Source: Candidatus Gastranaerophilales bacterium (lineage in GTDB: Bacteria; Cyanobacteriota; Vampirovibrionia; Gastranaerophilales; Gastranaerophilaceae). Taken from it: DNA of 64,000 bases. Shown here piece after piece: positions 1 to 8,517 of the stretch (positions are counted from its first letter, which is position 1; every line of letters starts with the position of its first letter). The translations under genes and the position numbers were made by a program. The stretch spans positions 1-64,000 of the forward strand of contig CALUXX010000001.1 of assembly GCA_944324845.1 (NCBI GenBank), given 5' to 3'. Under the pieces are notes generated by a model. It searched no databases and was not told the DNA's origin. It was given only the letters and a program-made list of their open reading frames with translations.

Positions 1-272
1 AAAATCAAGATATATTTGAAACACACCCCTATTAGTTCAAAAAAATCAAATTCCTGCAATGTCTGTTCAATGATAATGGCTTCCTTGTACCTTAACAAGT
101 TCATATCACAGTCACAAGAAGAAAATTTATCCAATCTTGTATTAGAGAAAATTTGAAATTCACGATTAACATTTCGACAAACTCTATCTGCGGTTCTTAT
201 CAGTTGATTACGAGAACCAAAAGTTGGGGTATTTATATTTAAATTTTTGTAATTATTGTCGGTTAGATACAT
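1..272 (-). CDS. Hypothetical protein, 3' end beyond window
   Basis: An open frame reads from an ATG at 272 leftwards off the window edge for 90 codons without a stop. It is preceded by AGGGA three bases before the ATG. The visible part starts MYLTDNNYKN and contains a Cys cluster (SSCDCD). It has no signal peptide or membrane segment in the first 60 residues. I do not recognise a family. It is read towards the window edge, downstream of the tRNA-Asn terminator hairpin. The open length, start context and codon use like the neighbours support a real gene, but the 3' part is needed for a name. Confidence 0.55.
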   Translation of the reverse strand, partial: MYLTDNNYKNLNINTPTFGSRNQLIRTADRVCRNVNREFQIFSNTRLDKFSSCDCDMNLLRYKEAIIIEQTLQEFDFFELIGVCFKYILI

Positions 273-293
273 AAATCCCTATATTCATGAAAT

Positions 294-323
294 AAAGGAG
301 ATGTCAACTCTGACATCTCCTTT
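294..323 (-). terminator. Hairpin after tRNA-Asn
   Basis: A perfect 13-bp inverted repeat (294-306 with 311-323, 4-base loop) lies two bases beyond the 3' end of tRNA-Asn. It is the likely transcription terminator of the tRNA, although the following T run is short. Confidence 0.6.
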
Positions 324-324
324 A

Positions 325-399
325 TGGCTCCCCAGGCTGGACTCGAACCAGCAACCCTTCGATTAACAGTCGAATGCTCCGCCATTGAGCTACTGAGGA
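325..399 (-). tRNA. tRNA-Asn (GTT)
   Basis: A complete cloverleaf is readable on the minus strand. The 7-bp acceptor (TCCTCAG with CTGGGGA) contains one G-T pair. The anticodon loop CTGTTAA gives anticodon GTT, and the T arm carries the GGTTCGAGTCC signature. The discriminator is G and the CCA end is encoded (325-327). Length is 75 nt. Confidence 0.95.
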
Positions 400-409
400 T
401 TACTCCTTT

Positions 410-438
410 AGTTTATAACAAACATTTTTTATTGTAAA
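410..438 (-). promoter_or_regulatory. Promoter of tRNA-Asn
   Basis: On the minus strand a TTTACA -35 (433-438) lies 17 bases from a TAAACT -10 (410-415). An overlapping TATAAA is also possible. The expected transcription start is a few bases upstream of the tRNA 5' end. Confidence 0.5.
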
Positions 439-465
439 GTCTTTTTTTTATTTTTTTTAGGATAA

Positions 466-493
466 TTGAGATTTTTGTTTTATATGCTATATT
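466..493 (+). promoter_or_regulatory. Promoter upstream of BI-1-like gene
   Basis: TTGAGA (466-471), a 16-base spacer and an extended TGC-TATATT -10 (488-493). It would give a leader of about 42 bases for the gene starting at 542. Confidence 0.55.
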
Positions 494-541
494 TCTTATT
501 GTATAGGCGTATTTTTATTTTAGGGAAAGGAGTTATATATT

Positions 542-1288
542 ATGTTGAATCCTACTTTAAAAGAAGCTTTTCTCAAGAATAGTTCTTTTAACTCACTCGA
601 AAATGAGCATGCGATGAGCATGACAGGTACAATATTAAAAACATGTATTCTTGGTTTGTTTGCAATGTGTACTTTTGCATATACTTGGTATTTGCAATTA
701 GGTGGTTTTGCGGACAAAGTTAATTTACTTTATAATATTGGACTTTTCGGTGGGATTGGTTTATGTTTGGCTATTTGTTTTTTACCTAAAAATAAGTCAC
801 TTATTATAACTACTCCATTGTATGCTCTTTGTGAAGGGCTTGTGTTGGGGTATATTTCTGCTATTGCTAACAAATTTTATCCTGGTATTGTTGCGCAGGC
901 AACGATTGGAACTTTCTTCACCATTTTCGGAATGTTCTTTTTGTATTCTATGAGGATTATCAAATGTAGTGATAAGTTTAGAGCTGTTGTTTATAATGCT
1001 ATATTTGCAATTTTTGGAATTTATCTTGTGCAATTTATTTTAGGATTTTTCCATGTCCAAATTCCGGGACTATTTTCTAATGGAATTGTTGGAATTGGTT
1101 TTAGTATCGGTGTAATTGTTTTTGCGGCTTTAAGATTGATTATTGATTTCAATGATATTGAAAAGTATTCAGGACAGTTGGACAAATCTTTTGAGTGGTA
1201 TTTTGGATTTTCATTATTGGTAACTATTATTTGGTTATATATTGAAATTTTGAATTTACTTATGAAATTTGCAAGTCGTAATAATTAA
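542..1288 (+). CDS. Bax inhibitor-1/YccA-type membrane protein
   Basis: A 248-residue polytopic inner-membrane protein with about seven hydrophobic segments from residue 32 to the C-terminus. The N-terminal NPTLKEAF resembles the NPxLxxAF start of the BaxI_1 branch (PF12811) of the Bax inhibitor-1 family. The central LCEGLVLGYIS and terminal DFNDIE also fit that family. The molecular role of bacterial BI-1-like proteins is not settled; pH-sensitive Ca2+ leak has been shown for a Bacillus relative. Start: GGGAAAGGAG lies about nine bases ahead of the ATG. The gene is monocistronic, with its own promoter and terminator. Confidence 0.8.
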   Translation: MLNPTLKEAFLKNSSFNSLENEHAMSMTGTILKTCILGLFAMCTFAYTWYLQLGGFADKVNLLYNIGLFGGIGLCLAICFLPKNKSLIITTPLYALCEGLVLGYISAIANKFYPGIVAQATIGTFFTIFGMFFLYSMRIIKCSDKFRAVVYNAIFAIFGIYLVQFILGFFHVQIPGLFSNGIVGIGFSIGVIVFAALRLIIDFNDIEKYSGQLDKSFEWYFGFSLLVTIIWLYIEILNLLMKFASRNN

Positions 1289-1317
1289 ATAAATTTTATA
1301 ATTTCAAAAATGTTATA

Positions 1318-1347
1318 AAGAAGGTGCTTTGGGGCATCTTCTTTTTT
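1318..1347 (+). terminator. Intrinsic terminator
   Basis: A 10-bp stem with one G-T pair (1318-1327 / 1334-1343), 6-base loop and a run of six T. It ends the BI-1-like transcript. Confidence 0.85.
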
Positions 1348-1507
1348 GCTTTTCTTTCAGTCTAGAGAGGACTTTTCCTGTTTTTATATATTTGTTTGAA
1401 ATATTTATCTCATACAAATAGAGGAGATTTCACGACAGAAGTTAAAGATTGAAAATTTACGCTCGTCATAACATGTAAATCTATATATATTATATTGGAG
1501 CTTCAAA

Positions 1508-3175
1508 ATGTCAGAACAAGTTTTAATGCCTCTAATCGGCACAGACAATGCGGAAAGCAAAGAAAAAGCAAGAGAATCACTAGAAAAAGCGCGAGTAGCG
1601 CATGAGAGATATTTAATAGGTCAAAGAAATAATGACTTAGAAGAAGCGGTAGAACATTATGTGGATGCCGTGAAATATGATCCGACAATACCGGAAACTT
1701 ACTACCGTTTAGCAACGTTAATGTGGGAGCAAGGTCAGATAAGTTTAGGTACAGCGATTGAACAGTGCAAAACTGCTATTGTACTTTCACCAAAAAATCG
1801 TGATGCTCATTTATACACCGGATATTTTATGCAATTAGCTCAGGATTATGAATCTGCAGAAAAGGAATATAAAGCTGCTATTTCTATGAATCCTTTTACT
1901 TCCGGTCGTTCCAGAATGATTTTATCTCAATCACTTTTGCAAAAAATTAACTCTAAATGTGGTTCATACAAAGATTATATCGGATTTTTATACTATTTCT
2001 TAACCGGTAGTATTATGCTGGCATGGGATAGACCAACTATGAGAATGTTTTATAGAAACATGAGCAATGACGTTTCTATATTTTCATACAATACTGTTGG
2101 TAAGTTTATGGAAAAATTCAATATGTATGATTCTGCTGAAAAAGTTTATAAAGCAGCGATTGAAAAAACTTCTAACAGTGAATATTTTTATCAAAAACTC
2201 GGAAATCTTGCATTAAGAAACAAGGATGTTGATACTACTTTAAGTTGTTATCGCAAAGTTTTGGAAGCTAATCCGAAAAATAGAGAAGTTTTAGTTAAAA
2301 TAGCAACAATATTGCAAACTTATTTCCCTGAAAATACTGATGAGGCGATTGATTGCTATGAAAGACTTCTTGAGTTTGATATTGATACTGCACAAATTTA
2401 TTATGAACTTGGACATTTATATATGTCTAAAGAAGATAAATTAAACTCAATTAGCGCATTTAAGCTTGCAGTTGATCGTGAACCTGAAAATCCGTTTTTC
2501 AATAATTCACTTGGTTATGCTTATGCAAAAGCTGAATTGTATGATGATGCGATTGAACATTATCAAAAAGCAATTACTCTTAATCCTGACGCTGAATGGA
2601 CATCTATTGTTTGTCAAGCTTTGGGTTCTATTTATGCAGAGCATAAAGGAAATATAGACGCGGCGGTTTCTACTTATCAGTCGGGTATAATTCTTGATCC
2701 TTCAAATTACGATTTGTATGTTGCTTTGGGTGATCTTTATATGGCTGAATATGACTTGGATAAGGCGATAAAAGCATATTGTGATGCGATTACTCTTAAT
2801 CCTGAAGAATATAGCGCTTATTCTAAAGTCGGAATTGCACTTTGGGAAAAAGATTATCTTGAAGAAGCTCTTGTTGCTTATCATAAAGCCGTTGAATTAA
2901 AGCCGGATAATGAATTTGCTCAAAATAACCTTGGAATATTATATTTAGACGGTTTAATGGATGCTGAAGAAGCTTTAGAATATTTTGAAGAGGCTATTGC
3001 CCTTAACCCTAATTACACACTTGCATATTTTAATGCAGGTCGTGCAAGTCAAGAAATGGGCTTTACTAATGATGCCGCAAATTATTATCAAATGGCAATA
3101 GACTTAAACAAGATTACAGATGAACTCGATGAAGATGACATTCAATCAAGACTTCATAGTCTGTTCGAAACATAA
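1508..3175 (+). CDS. Tetratricopeptide repeat protein
   Basis: A 555-residue soluble protein made almost entirely of TPR units. The 34-residue pattern with AxxxYxxAIxLxP is clear from about residue 60 to 130 and again from 195 to 540, about a dozen copies (for instance ending AIALNPNY and AVELKPDN). Residues 145-195 break the pattern with an aromatic stretch (GFLYYFLTG) that could be a packing insert. There is no signal peptide or catalytic domain, so it is probably a cytoplasmic scaffold; partners cannot be read from the context. Start: TTGGAG lies seven bases before the ATG. The gene stands alone, ended by the hairpin at 3215 and convergent with the tpsA-like gene. Confidence 0.85.
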   Translation: MSEQVLMPLIGTDNAESKEKARESLEKARVAHERYLIGQRNNDLEEAVEHYVDAVKYDPTIPETYYRLATLMWEQGQISLGTAIEQCKTAIVLSPKNRDAHLYTGYFMQLAQDYESAEKEYKAAISMNPFTSGRSRMILSQSLLQKINSKCGSYKDYIGFLYYFLTGSIMLAWDRPTMRMFYRNMSNDVSIFSYNTVGKFMEKFNMYDSAEKVYKAAIEKTSNSEYFYQKLGNLALRNKDVDTTLSCYRKVLEANPKNREVLVKIATILQTYFPENTDEAIDCYERLLEFDIDTAQIYYELGHLYMSKEDKLNSISAFKLAVDREPENPFFNNSLGYAYAKAELYDDAIEHYQKAITLNPDAEWTSIVCQALGSIYAEHKGNIDAAVSTYQSGIILDPSNYDLYVALGDLYMAEYDLDKAIKAYCDAITLNPEEYSAYSKVGIALWEKDYLEEALVAYHKAVELKPDNEFAQNNLGILYLDGLMDAEEALEYFEEAIALNPNYTLAYFNAGRASQEMGFTNDAANYYQMAIDLNKITDELDEDDIQSRLHSLFET

Positions 3176-3214
3176 GGGTATATATTTATATTTACACATT
3201 ATATTAGAGGTAAA

Positions 3215-3245
3215 GGTGTTTGACTTTTCAAGCACCGTTTTTTTT
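3215..3245 (+). terminator. Intrinsic terminator of the TPR gene
   Basis: A 9-bp stem (3215-3223 / 3228-3236, CTTT loop) followed by G and eight T. It reaches into the last codon of the convergent gene. Confidence 0.85.
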
Positions 3246-6200
3246 ATTTGAATTTGTATCTAAAATAAAACTTATCTTTCTTTTTGCTAAGTCCTGTTTG
3301 TGTGTTTTGCTCTGAGCCATTATCTGTGTCTGTATCATTGTCTGTGTCGTTATCCCCAAATAGACCGCTTGTATTTATTACACTATCGTTTGATCTATCT
3401 TCATCAGGCATTACAAAATTTGCACCAATGTCAGGTGTTCTTGATAATGGTTTTGGTGGTTCTATTTGATTTTTATATTCAGGTGGAATTGGATTTTGTG
3501 GGTCGATTACTTCCGGAATATTTGAATCATCATCTGTATCGATATCAGTATCTCCACCAATGTCATCATCAGAATCAGAATCCGTATCACCACCAGGGAT
3601 ATCTGTATCATCGTCCGTGTCGATGTCAGTATCTCCTCCAACATCTGAATCAGTATCTGTGTCAGAATCTGTATCTACATCAATGTCAATATCGGAGTCA
3701 CTATCACTATCTCCCCCTGGAATATCCGTATCATCGTCTGAATCAGAGTCAGTGTCAGAACTTCCGTCAGAATCCGTGTCGCTGTCAACGTCAGAATCTG
3801 CATCAGTATCTGTATCTCCGCCGATGTCATCATCAGAATCTACGTCCGAATCGCTATCGGTATCTCCTGTATCAATGTCAGAGTCACTGTCATTATCACC
3901 TCCAGGGATATCGGTATCATCATCTGAGTCAGAGTCAGTGTCCCCACCAACGTCTGAATCTGAGTCGCTATCAACGTCAGAATCAGCATCAATATCGGTA
4001 TCCGTGTCACCACCAACATCTGTATCAGTATCTGTGTCGGTATCTGTATCGCCGATATCAATATCCGTGTCATTATCAGAGTCAGTATCTTCGCCAACGT
4101 CAGAATCTGAGTCGCTATCAACATCAGAGTCAGCGTCAATATCGGTGTCAGTGTCACCACCAACATCTGTATCAGTATCAGTGTCGGTATCAGTATCGCC
4201 AATATCAATATCAGTGTCTGAATCAGAATCTGAATCTGTATCACCAACTACGTCTGAATCTAAGTCGCTATCAACATCAGAGTCAGCGTCAATATCGGTG
4301 TCAGTGTCACCACCAACATCTGTATCAGTATCTGTGTCGGTATCAGTATCGCCAATATCAATATCAGTGTCTGAATCAGAGTCAGAATCCGTATCACCAC
4401 CAACGTCTGAATCTGAGTCGCTATCAACATCAGAGTCAGCGTCAATATCGGTGTCAGTGTCTCCTCCAACATCTGTATCGGTATCTGTGTCGGTATCGGT
4501 ATCACCAATATCAAAATCTGTGTCAGTATCAGAGTCAGAATCTGAATCGTCGTCTAGTCCTGGAATATCAGAATCATCATCAGTATCTGTATCAGTATCC
4601 CCGCCGGTATCAGTATCAGTGTCACTATCAAGGTCACTATCAGAATCGACATCGGTATCGGTATCTCCACCTATATCAACATCATCATCTGCATCAGTAT
4701 CTGTATCATTGTCGCCGTTAGATGCAATTTCTTCTAACGTGTTAGATTGGTATATTGGAGTTTCTATAGTTAGGCTATTTTCTTCTCCTTGGTAATATAC
4801 ACGTCCAAGGTTTTCATCATGTTCAACTGCGTTAACATCATTTTCGCTTACACTATTAAATTTTATAGTAATAGAATTTCCATTTTCGGAGGTTATTGAG
4901 GAGGTTTCAGATGAGTCTGTTACTTTTATGTTTCCCACATTTATATTTGTGCCGTTTTGGAAATCTCCATCAAGTGGGGTTTCTGCTCTATCTTTACCTA
5001 AAGATACATACATCCCGTTTGCATAAACGTTATCTGCTGTAAATTCAAGGCTTGGAGTTGAGCTATTATTTCCTTCAACCTTAGCATTTTCCAGAATAAT
5101 AATGGAATCTGCAGGGTCTGTGAAATTTTCTCCAAGTCCTAATGCCGTAAATGTTGCAGTATTATCATTTGGGGAAGTTGATGAACCTTTTGTGTTATCC
5201 AAATTTTTTACGAATAAAATATTTCCTTGTGTCAAGACATCAATATTTTCTGTTGCTGAAATATTTTCGATATAAGTATTGCCTTTAAATTGAGCATCGA
5301 TGTTTCCATTTTGTGCAGTGATTGATTTAATATTTGATGAATTATCATTATCTTTGATATAGATATCGCCTCGTTTTGATAAAATTTCAATGCCATCATC
5401 CGAAGAAAATGGTGTGTAGTCAAATTTGTTATTCTCCCAGCTGGAAGTATTAAAGTTTTGGGAATTTGAGGTTGAACTGAAGCTAAGTCTTCCGCCGTTA
5501 GTTTTACTACCAATGTCACCACTTGAGGTAATTGAAATTTTTCCTCCTGCTGTTATATTAGCAACATTTGTTTGGTGATTTTTACTGCTATATATTCCTG
5601 GTGTGTAGTCTTGAGAAAATTCAGGGGTTTTATCTACATTAAGATAAACTGCATCACCTGCATTTATTGTATCAATGACCAAATTTTTATCAAGGCTTGT
5701 TAGATTGACAGAATTTTGGGCATTGATATTAACATCACCGTCAACTTGAATATTGATTGATTTTGTTAAGTCGTTTGTTGATGAAGTAGATGGAATTTCT
5801 CCAACATTGCCTTTGTTTGCTCCTGTTACAGAAATATTGAGGTTGCCTGATGAAGCAAGCAAGATATCTGTTGAACCTGCATTTAAAAGGTTTCCGTTTT
5901 TTATTGAAATATTTATATCACCATTTCGAGTTTCGACAAGTCCACCGATTTCAATGTTTCCGTTTTGGGTTGTAAGATTTATGTTTGCTTTGTTTTTCTC
6001 CATTTCGCTTGTATTAACAAGAGTGGAGAAAAGGTCTTGGGGTTGAGAATATTCAACAGAACCGGTTTCAGGATTATGCGACATAAATGTATTGTTTGTT
6101 TTTACGCCATTTAGAACATGAGCATCTTTGCCAATATTTATTTGTGCCGCATTAAGGTTTATTTCTCCATTGGCAATAAGGCTTCCGTCTATAGTAATAA

Positions 6201-6702
6201 CTCCGCTTCCATATTTTAATGCAGTCGGGTTAAATGTTATGTCTGTGTCATTTGCTATTGAATCTGCAAGGTTTGATCTGAATTGGCTGTATGATGTTGA
6301 ATCAGGTGTATAAACAGATAAAGAGCCTACATTTAATACGCCGCTTGAACCCACAACAAATCCTTCCGGAGAAATGAAAATTAATCCCCCATTGGATTTT
6401 GAAAGATCAGAGTTAACAGTATTTACAAGCCCATCAATACTTACTTTTGAATCAACAAGGTTAACAAATTTTGAAATATCGGACATTATAAAATTGGCAG
6501 CATCACCTTTTGAGAGTTCAAAGTTTTCATATTGTTTAAATCCGATACCTGAGCTGTTTATTTTGTCAGGATTGATGTTGTATATAGAGGAATTACCTGA
6601 TTGAATAGGATTAACGCCGGAAATCTCAGATGCCTGAGTATTTACGGTCACCATTTGCATAAGTAAAGCCATCCCTATTGCGGATACTCTATTAAAATCC
6701 AT
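3244..6702 (-). CDS. Two-partner secretion exoprotein (TpsA, haemagglutinin-like) with Asp-rich repeat tail
   Basis: Large secreted adhesin-type protein of about 1152 residues. Order: a signal peptide (hydrophobic stretch then TQA-S, cleavage near residue 24), a TPS/haemagglutination-activity domain (about 28-160; the line GGLIFISPEGFVVG then LNVGSLSV is the family hallmark, PF05860), a Ser/Asn/Gly-rich beta-helix-like passenger (160-660), a 400-residue Asp-rich repeat (about 663-1064) and a basic C-terminus ending FRYKFK. It should be exported by Sec and threaded through a TpsB pore; the only TpsB here is at 59148. The start is ambiguous. ATG at 6702 has GGAGG directly against it, and an in-frame TTG at 6714 has AAAAGG directly against it. 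I chose ATG because it gives a normal signal peptide. A GT41 glycosyltransferase is divergent from it. Confidence 0.88.
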   Translation of the reverse strand: MDFNRVSAIGMALLMQMVTVNTQASEISGVNPIQSGNSSIYNINPDKINSSGIGFKQYENFELSKGDAANFIMSDISKFVNLVDSKVSIDGLVNTVNSDLSKSNGGLIFISPEGFVVGSSGVLNVGSLSVYTPDSTSYSQFRSNLADSIANDTDITFNPTALKYGSGVITIDGSLIANGEINLNAAQINIGKDAHVLNGVKTNNTFMSHNPETGSVEYSQPQDLFSTLVNTSEMEKNKANINLTTQNGNIEIGGLVETRNGDINISIKNGNLLNAGSTDILLASSGNLNISVTGANKGNVGEIPSTSSTNDLTKSINIQVDGDVNINAQNSVNLTSLDKNLVIDTINAGDAVYLNVDKTPEFSQDYTPGIYSSKNHQTNVANITAGGKISITSSGDIGSKTNGGRLSFSSTSNSQNFNTSSWENNKFDYTPFSSDDGIEILSKRGDIYIKDNDNSSNIKSITAQNGNIDAQFKGNTYIENISATENIDVLTQGNILFVKNLDNTKGSSTSPNDNTATFTALGLGENFTDPADSIIILENAKVEGNNSSTPSLEFTADNVYANGMYVSLGKDRAETPLDGDFQNGTNINVGNIKVTDSSETSSITSENGNSITIKFNSVSENDVNAVEHDENLGRVYYQGEENSLTIETPIYQSNTLEEIASNGDNDTDTDADDDVDIGGDTDTDVDSDSDLDSDTDTDTGGDTDTDTDDDSDIPGLDDDSDSDSDTDTDFDIGDTDTDTDTDTDVGGDTDTDIDADSDVDSDSDSDVGGDTDSDSDSDTDIDIGDTDTDTDTDTDVGGDTDTDIDADSDVDSDLDSDVVGDTDSDSDSDTDIDIGDTDTDTDTDTDVGGDTDTDIDADSDVDSDSDSDVGEDTDSDNDTDIDIGDTDTDTDTDTDVGGDTDTDIDADSDVDSDSDSDVGGDTDSDSDDDTDIPGGDNDSDSDIDTGDTDSDSDVDSDDDIGGDTDTDADSDVDSDTDSDGSSDTDSDSDDDTDIPGGDSDSDSDIDIDVDTDSDTDTDSDVGGDTDIDTDDDTDIPGGDTDSDSDDDIGGDTDIDTDDDSNIPEVIDPQNPIPPEYKNQIEPPKPLSRTPDIGANFVMPDEDRSNDSVINTSGLFGDNDTDNDTDTDNGSEQNTQTGLSKKKDKFYFRYKFK
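3512..4714 (-). repeat. Asp-x repeat region of TpsA, with 147-153 bp higher-order units
   Basis: The DNA encodes alternating Asp and Thr/Ser/Val/Ile, with Gly-Gly breaks (DTDTD...VGGDTDTD). On top of the dipeptide period there is a higher-order unit. The GDTDTDTDTDTD block recurs with boundaries near 4051, 4198, 4351 and 4504, giving unit lengths of 49, 51 and 51 residues. The composition recalls Ser-Asp stalks of Gram-positive adhesins and Asp-rich calcium-binding segments. Long open frames on the opposite strand here are by-products of the repeat. Confidence 0.9.
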
Positions 6703-6740
6703 CCTCCAAGTCAACCTTTTCTTAAAATCTTCCCACTGGC

Positions 6741-6769
6741 ATTATACAATATTATTTGCTAAAAGTAAA
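6741..6769 (-). promoter_or_regulatory. Promoter of the tpsA-like gene
   Basis: On the minus strand TTTACT (6764-6769), a 17-base spacer and a perfect TATAAT (6741-6746). It gives a leader of about 30 bases before ATG 6702, which also argues against any start further upstream. Confidence 0.75.
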
Positions 6770-6823
6770 TAATTACAAGATATTTAATGTGTCGTTTTTT
6801 TAGTGTAAATCTAATAGTATTTA

Positions 6824-6852
6824 TTGAAATAATCAAGTTTTTAAGTTAAAAT
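6824..6852 (+). promoter_or_regulatory. Promoter of the GT41-tyrS operon
   Basis: TTGAAA (6824-6829), 17-base spacer, TAAAAT (6847-6852), about 24 bases from the start codon after the transcription start. It is divergent from the tpsA promoter about 55 bases away. Confidence 0.65.
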
Positions 6853-6882
6853 TATGTTTAATTGGATAAGAAGAGGTTTTGA

Positions 6883-8463
6883 ATGGCTGAATTGGATATA
6901 ATTTCTGATTTAAAAAAAAGAGGGTTGCAATGTTATAATTGCGAAAAATATAAGGAAGCAGAGGAATTATATAAAACGGCTCTTTCAATTAATAAATCTA
7001 AGGATTCTTATCTTTTAGGGGAATTATATATTTCTTTAGCAAATACTTATTATAAACTTAATGATTTAGACAATTATACTAAATATTATGAATTGTATTT
7101 GCAGTTATTTCCGGAAGGTCAATTTGCAGTTTTTTCAAGGCTTGCTCACGCTTATTATTTCATTGATACAAACAAAAGTATTGAGTATCACAATAAAGCA
7201 TTGGCATCTCAGATTAATGATTATGATGTTTCCAGCAAATTGTTTGCTATGATTAAGTCTTCAAATTACACCCAGCAAGAAATCTTTAGTGAGGCTGAAT
7301 TTGAAATTAATCGTTTAAAGTCTTCTGTTTATAATAATATTAAACATTACAATCATACGGCAAGGAAATATCCTAAAAATAAATTGAATATAGGTTATTT
7401 ATCTTCTGATTGTCATACACATATTATGATGAGTTATATTCTTCCTGTTTGGAAAAATCATAATACTTCAATATTTAATTTTACTGTTTATAATTGTTCA
7501 AGTAAAAATGACGTAACTACGGAAGAAATAAATAATTTGCCAAATTTCACTGTTGTAAAATGCACGGATTTTAGTATTGAAGAATTAGCTGCAAAAATTT
7601 ATAATGATGAAATTGATATTCTTGTTGATTTAAGTGGTTATACTCATCTGAAGTCTTTTGTGCATTTTTATAAACCTGCTCCTATTATTATTTCGTATTT
7701 AGGTTATCTTAATACACTTGGGATTAAGGAAGTTGATTATATTTTAGCTGATAGATTTGGAATTCCTGAACAAGTCGCTAACTCCTATACTGAAAAACCT
7801 TTGTATCTTGAGTGTGGGTATCATGTATTCAAGCCTGGTTCAAATCTGCCGGAAATAACAAAATCACCTTTTGAGTTAAACGGTTATATAACTTTTGGAA
7901 GTTTTAATTGTACTTCTAAATTTAGTCCTGCAATTTTGTATTTATGGGCAAAAATTTTAGAAAGTGTTCCGAATTCTAAGATGTTGATATATAGAACTAA
8001 AATGACCAAAAATGTTATAAAAAGATTACAGAATAAATTTTTGGAATTAGGTATTGATCCTCAAAGGCTTATTTTCATGTCAAATTCATATTTCCCACAT
8101 TTGCTTGCTTATAATGAAGTTGATATTAGTCTTGATACATTCCCTTTTTCAGGAATGTCAATTTGTATAGAAAATGAATTGATGGGGGTTCCTGTCGTGA
8201 CACTTTTGGGGGAAGGTTTGCAATCAAGAGGCGCAGCTTCAGTTAACCGTGCTGTTGGGCTTGAGGGTTTGAATGCCGAGTGTGGTCAAGAGTATGTTGA
8301 TATTGCTGCTAACTTGGCTAATGATAGAAAAAAACTTAAATATTTGAGAAAAAATCTTAGAAATATGGTTTTAGAATCCAGACTTTGTAAAGGTGCTGCT
8401 GATTTTACCAAAGATTTGGAAGAAAAATATTACAAAATCTGGGATGATTATATTTCTTCATAA
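6883..8463 (+). CDS. TPR-containing GT41 (OGT/SPINDLY-like) glycosyltransferase
   Basis: A 526-residue protein. Residues 8-120 form short TPR-like helices. From about 165 to 520 it matches the Glyco_transf_41 region (PF13844): IGYLSSDCHTH opening, DILVDLSGYTH, PAPIIISYLGYLNTLG, ITFGSFNCTSKFSP, and the donor-site line LDTFPFSGMS...MGVPVVTL. The family transfers a sugar from a nucleotide-sugar to Ser/Thr (OGT, SPINDLY) or Asn (HMW1C) of proteins, in the cytoplasm. AGAGG seven bases upstream sets the start. It is divergent from tpsA and upstream of tyrS (54-base gap). By analogy with HMW1C acting on the TpsA protein HMW1, the adjacent exoprotein is a plausible acceptor; that is inference. Confidence 0.85.
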   Translation: MAELDIISDLKKRGLQCYNCEKYKEAEELYKTALSINKSKDSYLLGELYISLANTYYKLNDLDNYTKYYELYLQLFPEGQFAVFSRLAHAYYFIDTNKSIEYHNKALASQINDYDVSSKLFAMIKSSNYTQQEIFSEAEFEINRLKSSVYNNIKHYNHTARKYPKNKLNIGYLSSDCHTHIMMSYILPVWKNHNTSIFNFTVYNCSSKNDVTTEEINNLPNFTVVKCTDFSIEELAAKIYNDEIDILVDLSGYTHLKSFVHFYKPAPIIISYLGYLNTLGIKEVDYILADRFGIPEQVANSYTEKPLYLECGYHVFKPGSNLPEITKSPFELNGYITFGSFNCTSKFSPAILYLWAKILESVPNSKMLIYRTKMTKNVIKRLQNKFLELGIDPQRLIFMSNSYFPHLLAYNEVDISLDTFPFSGMSICIENELMGVPVVTLLGEGLQSRGAASVNRAVGLEGLNAECGQEYVDIAANLANDRKKLKYLRKNLRNMVLESRLCKGAADFTKDLEEKYYKIWDDYISS

Positions 8464-8517
8464 TATAGAGCCTTTGTGCTAGAATTAAAAAAGATTTAAT
8501 ATACTAAGGAGATAAGA

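Noticed and set aside
3512..4714. Repeated DNA as a possible CRISPR array.
   Set aside because: Repeats are contiguous, in frame, without unique spacers, and no cas genes are present.
3300..4795. Two long plus-strand open frames (473 and 411 codons, Tyr/Gln/Cys-rich or Ser/Val/Glu-rich) opposite the TpsA repeat.
   Set aside because: They are antisense by-products of the Asp-x codon repeat. They have no promoter or ribosome site and their composition is an exact mirror of the repeat; the TpsA frame has signal peptide, domain and promoter.
8464..8517. T-box or other tRNA-sensing leader ahead of tyrS.
   Set aside because: Only 54 bases separate it from the preceding gene, with no room for a T-box and no specifier or antiterminator structure.
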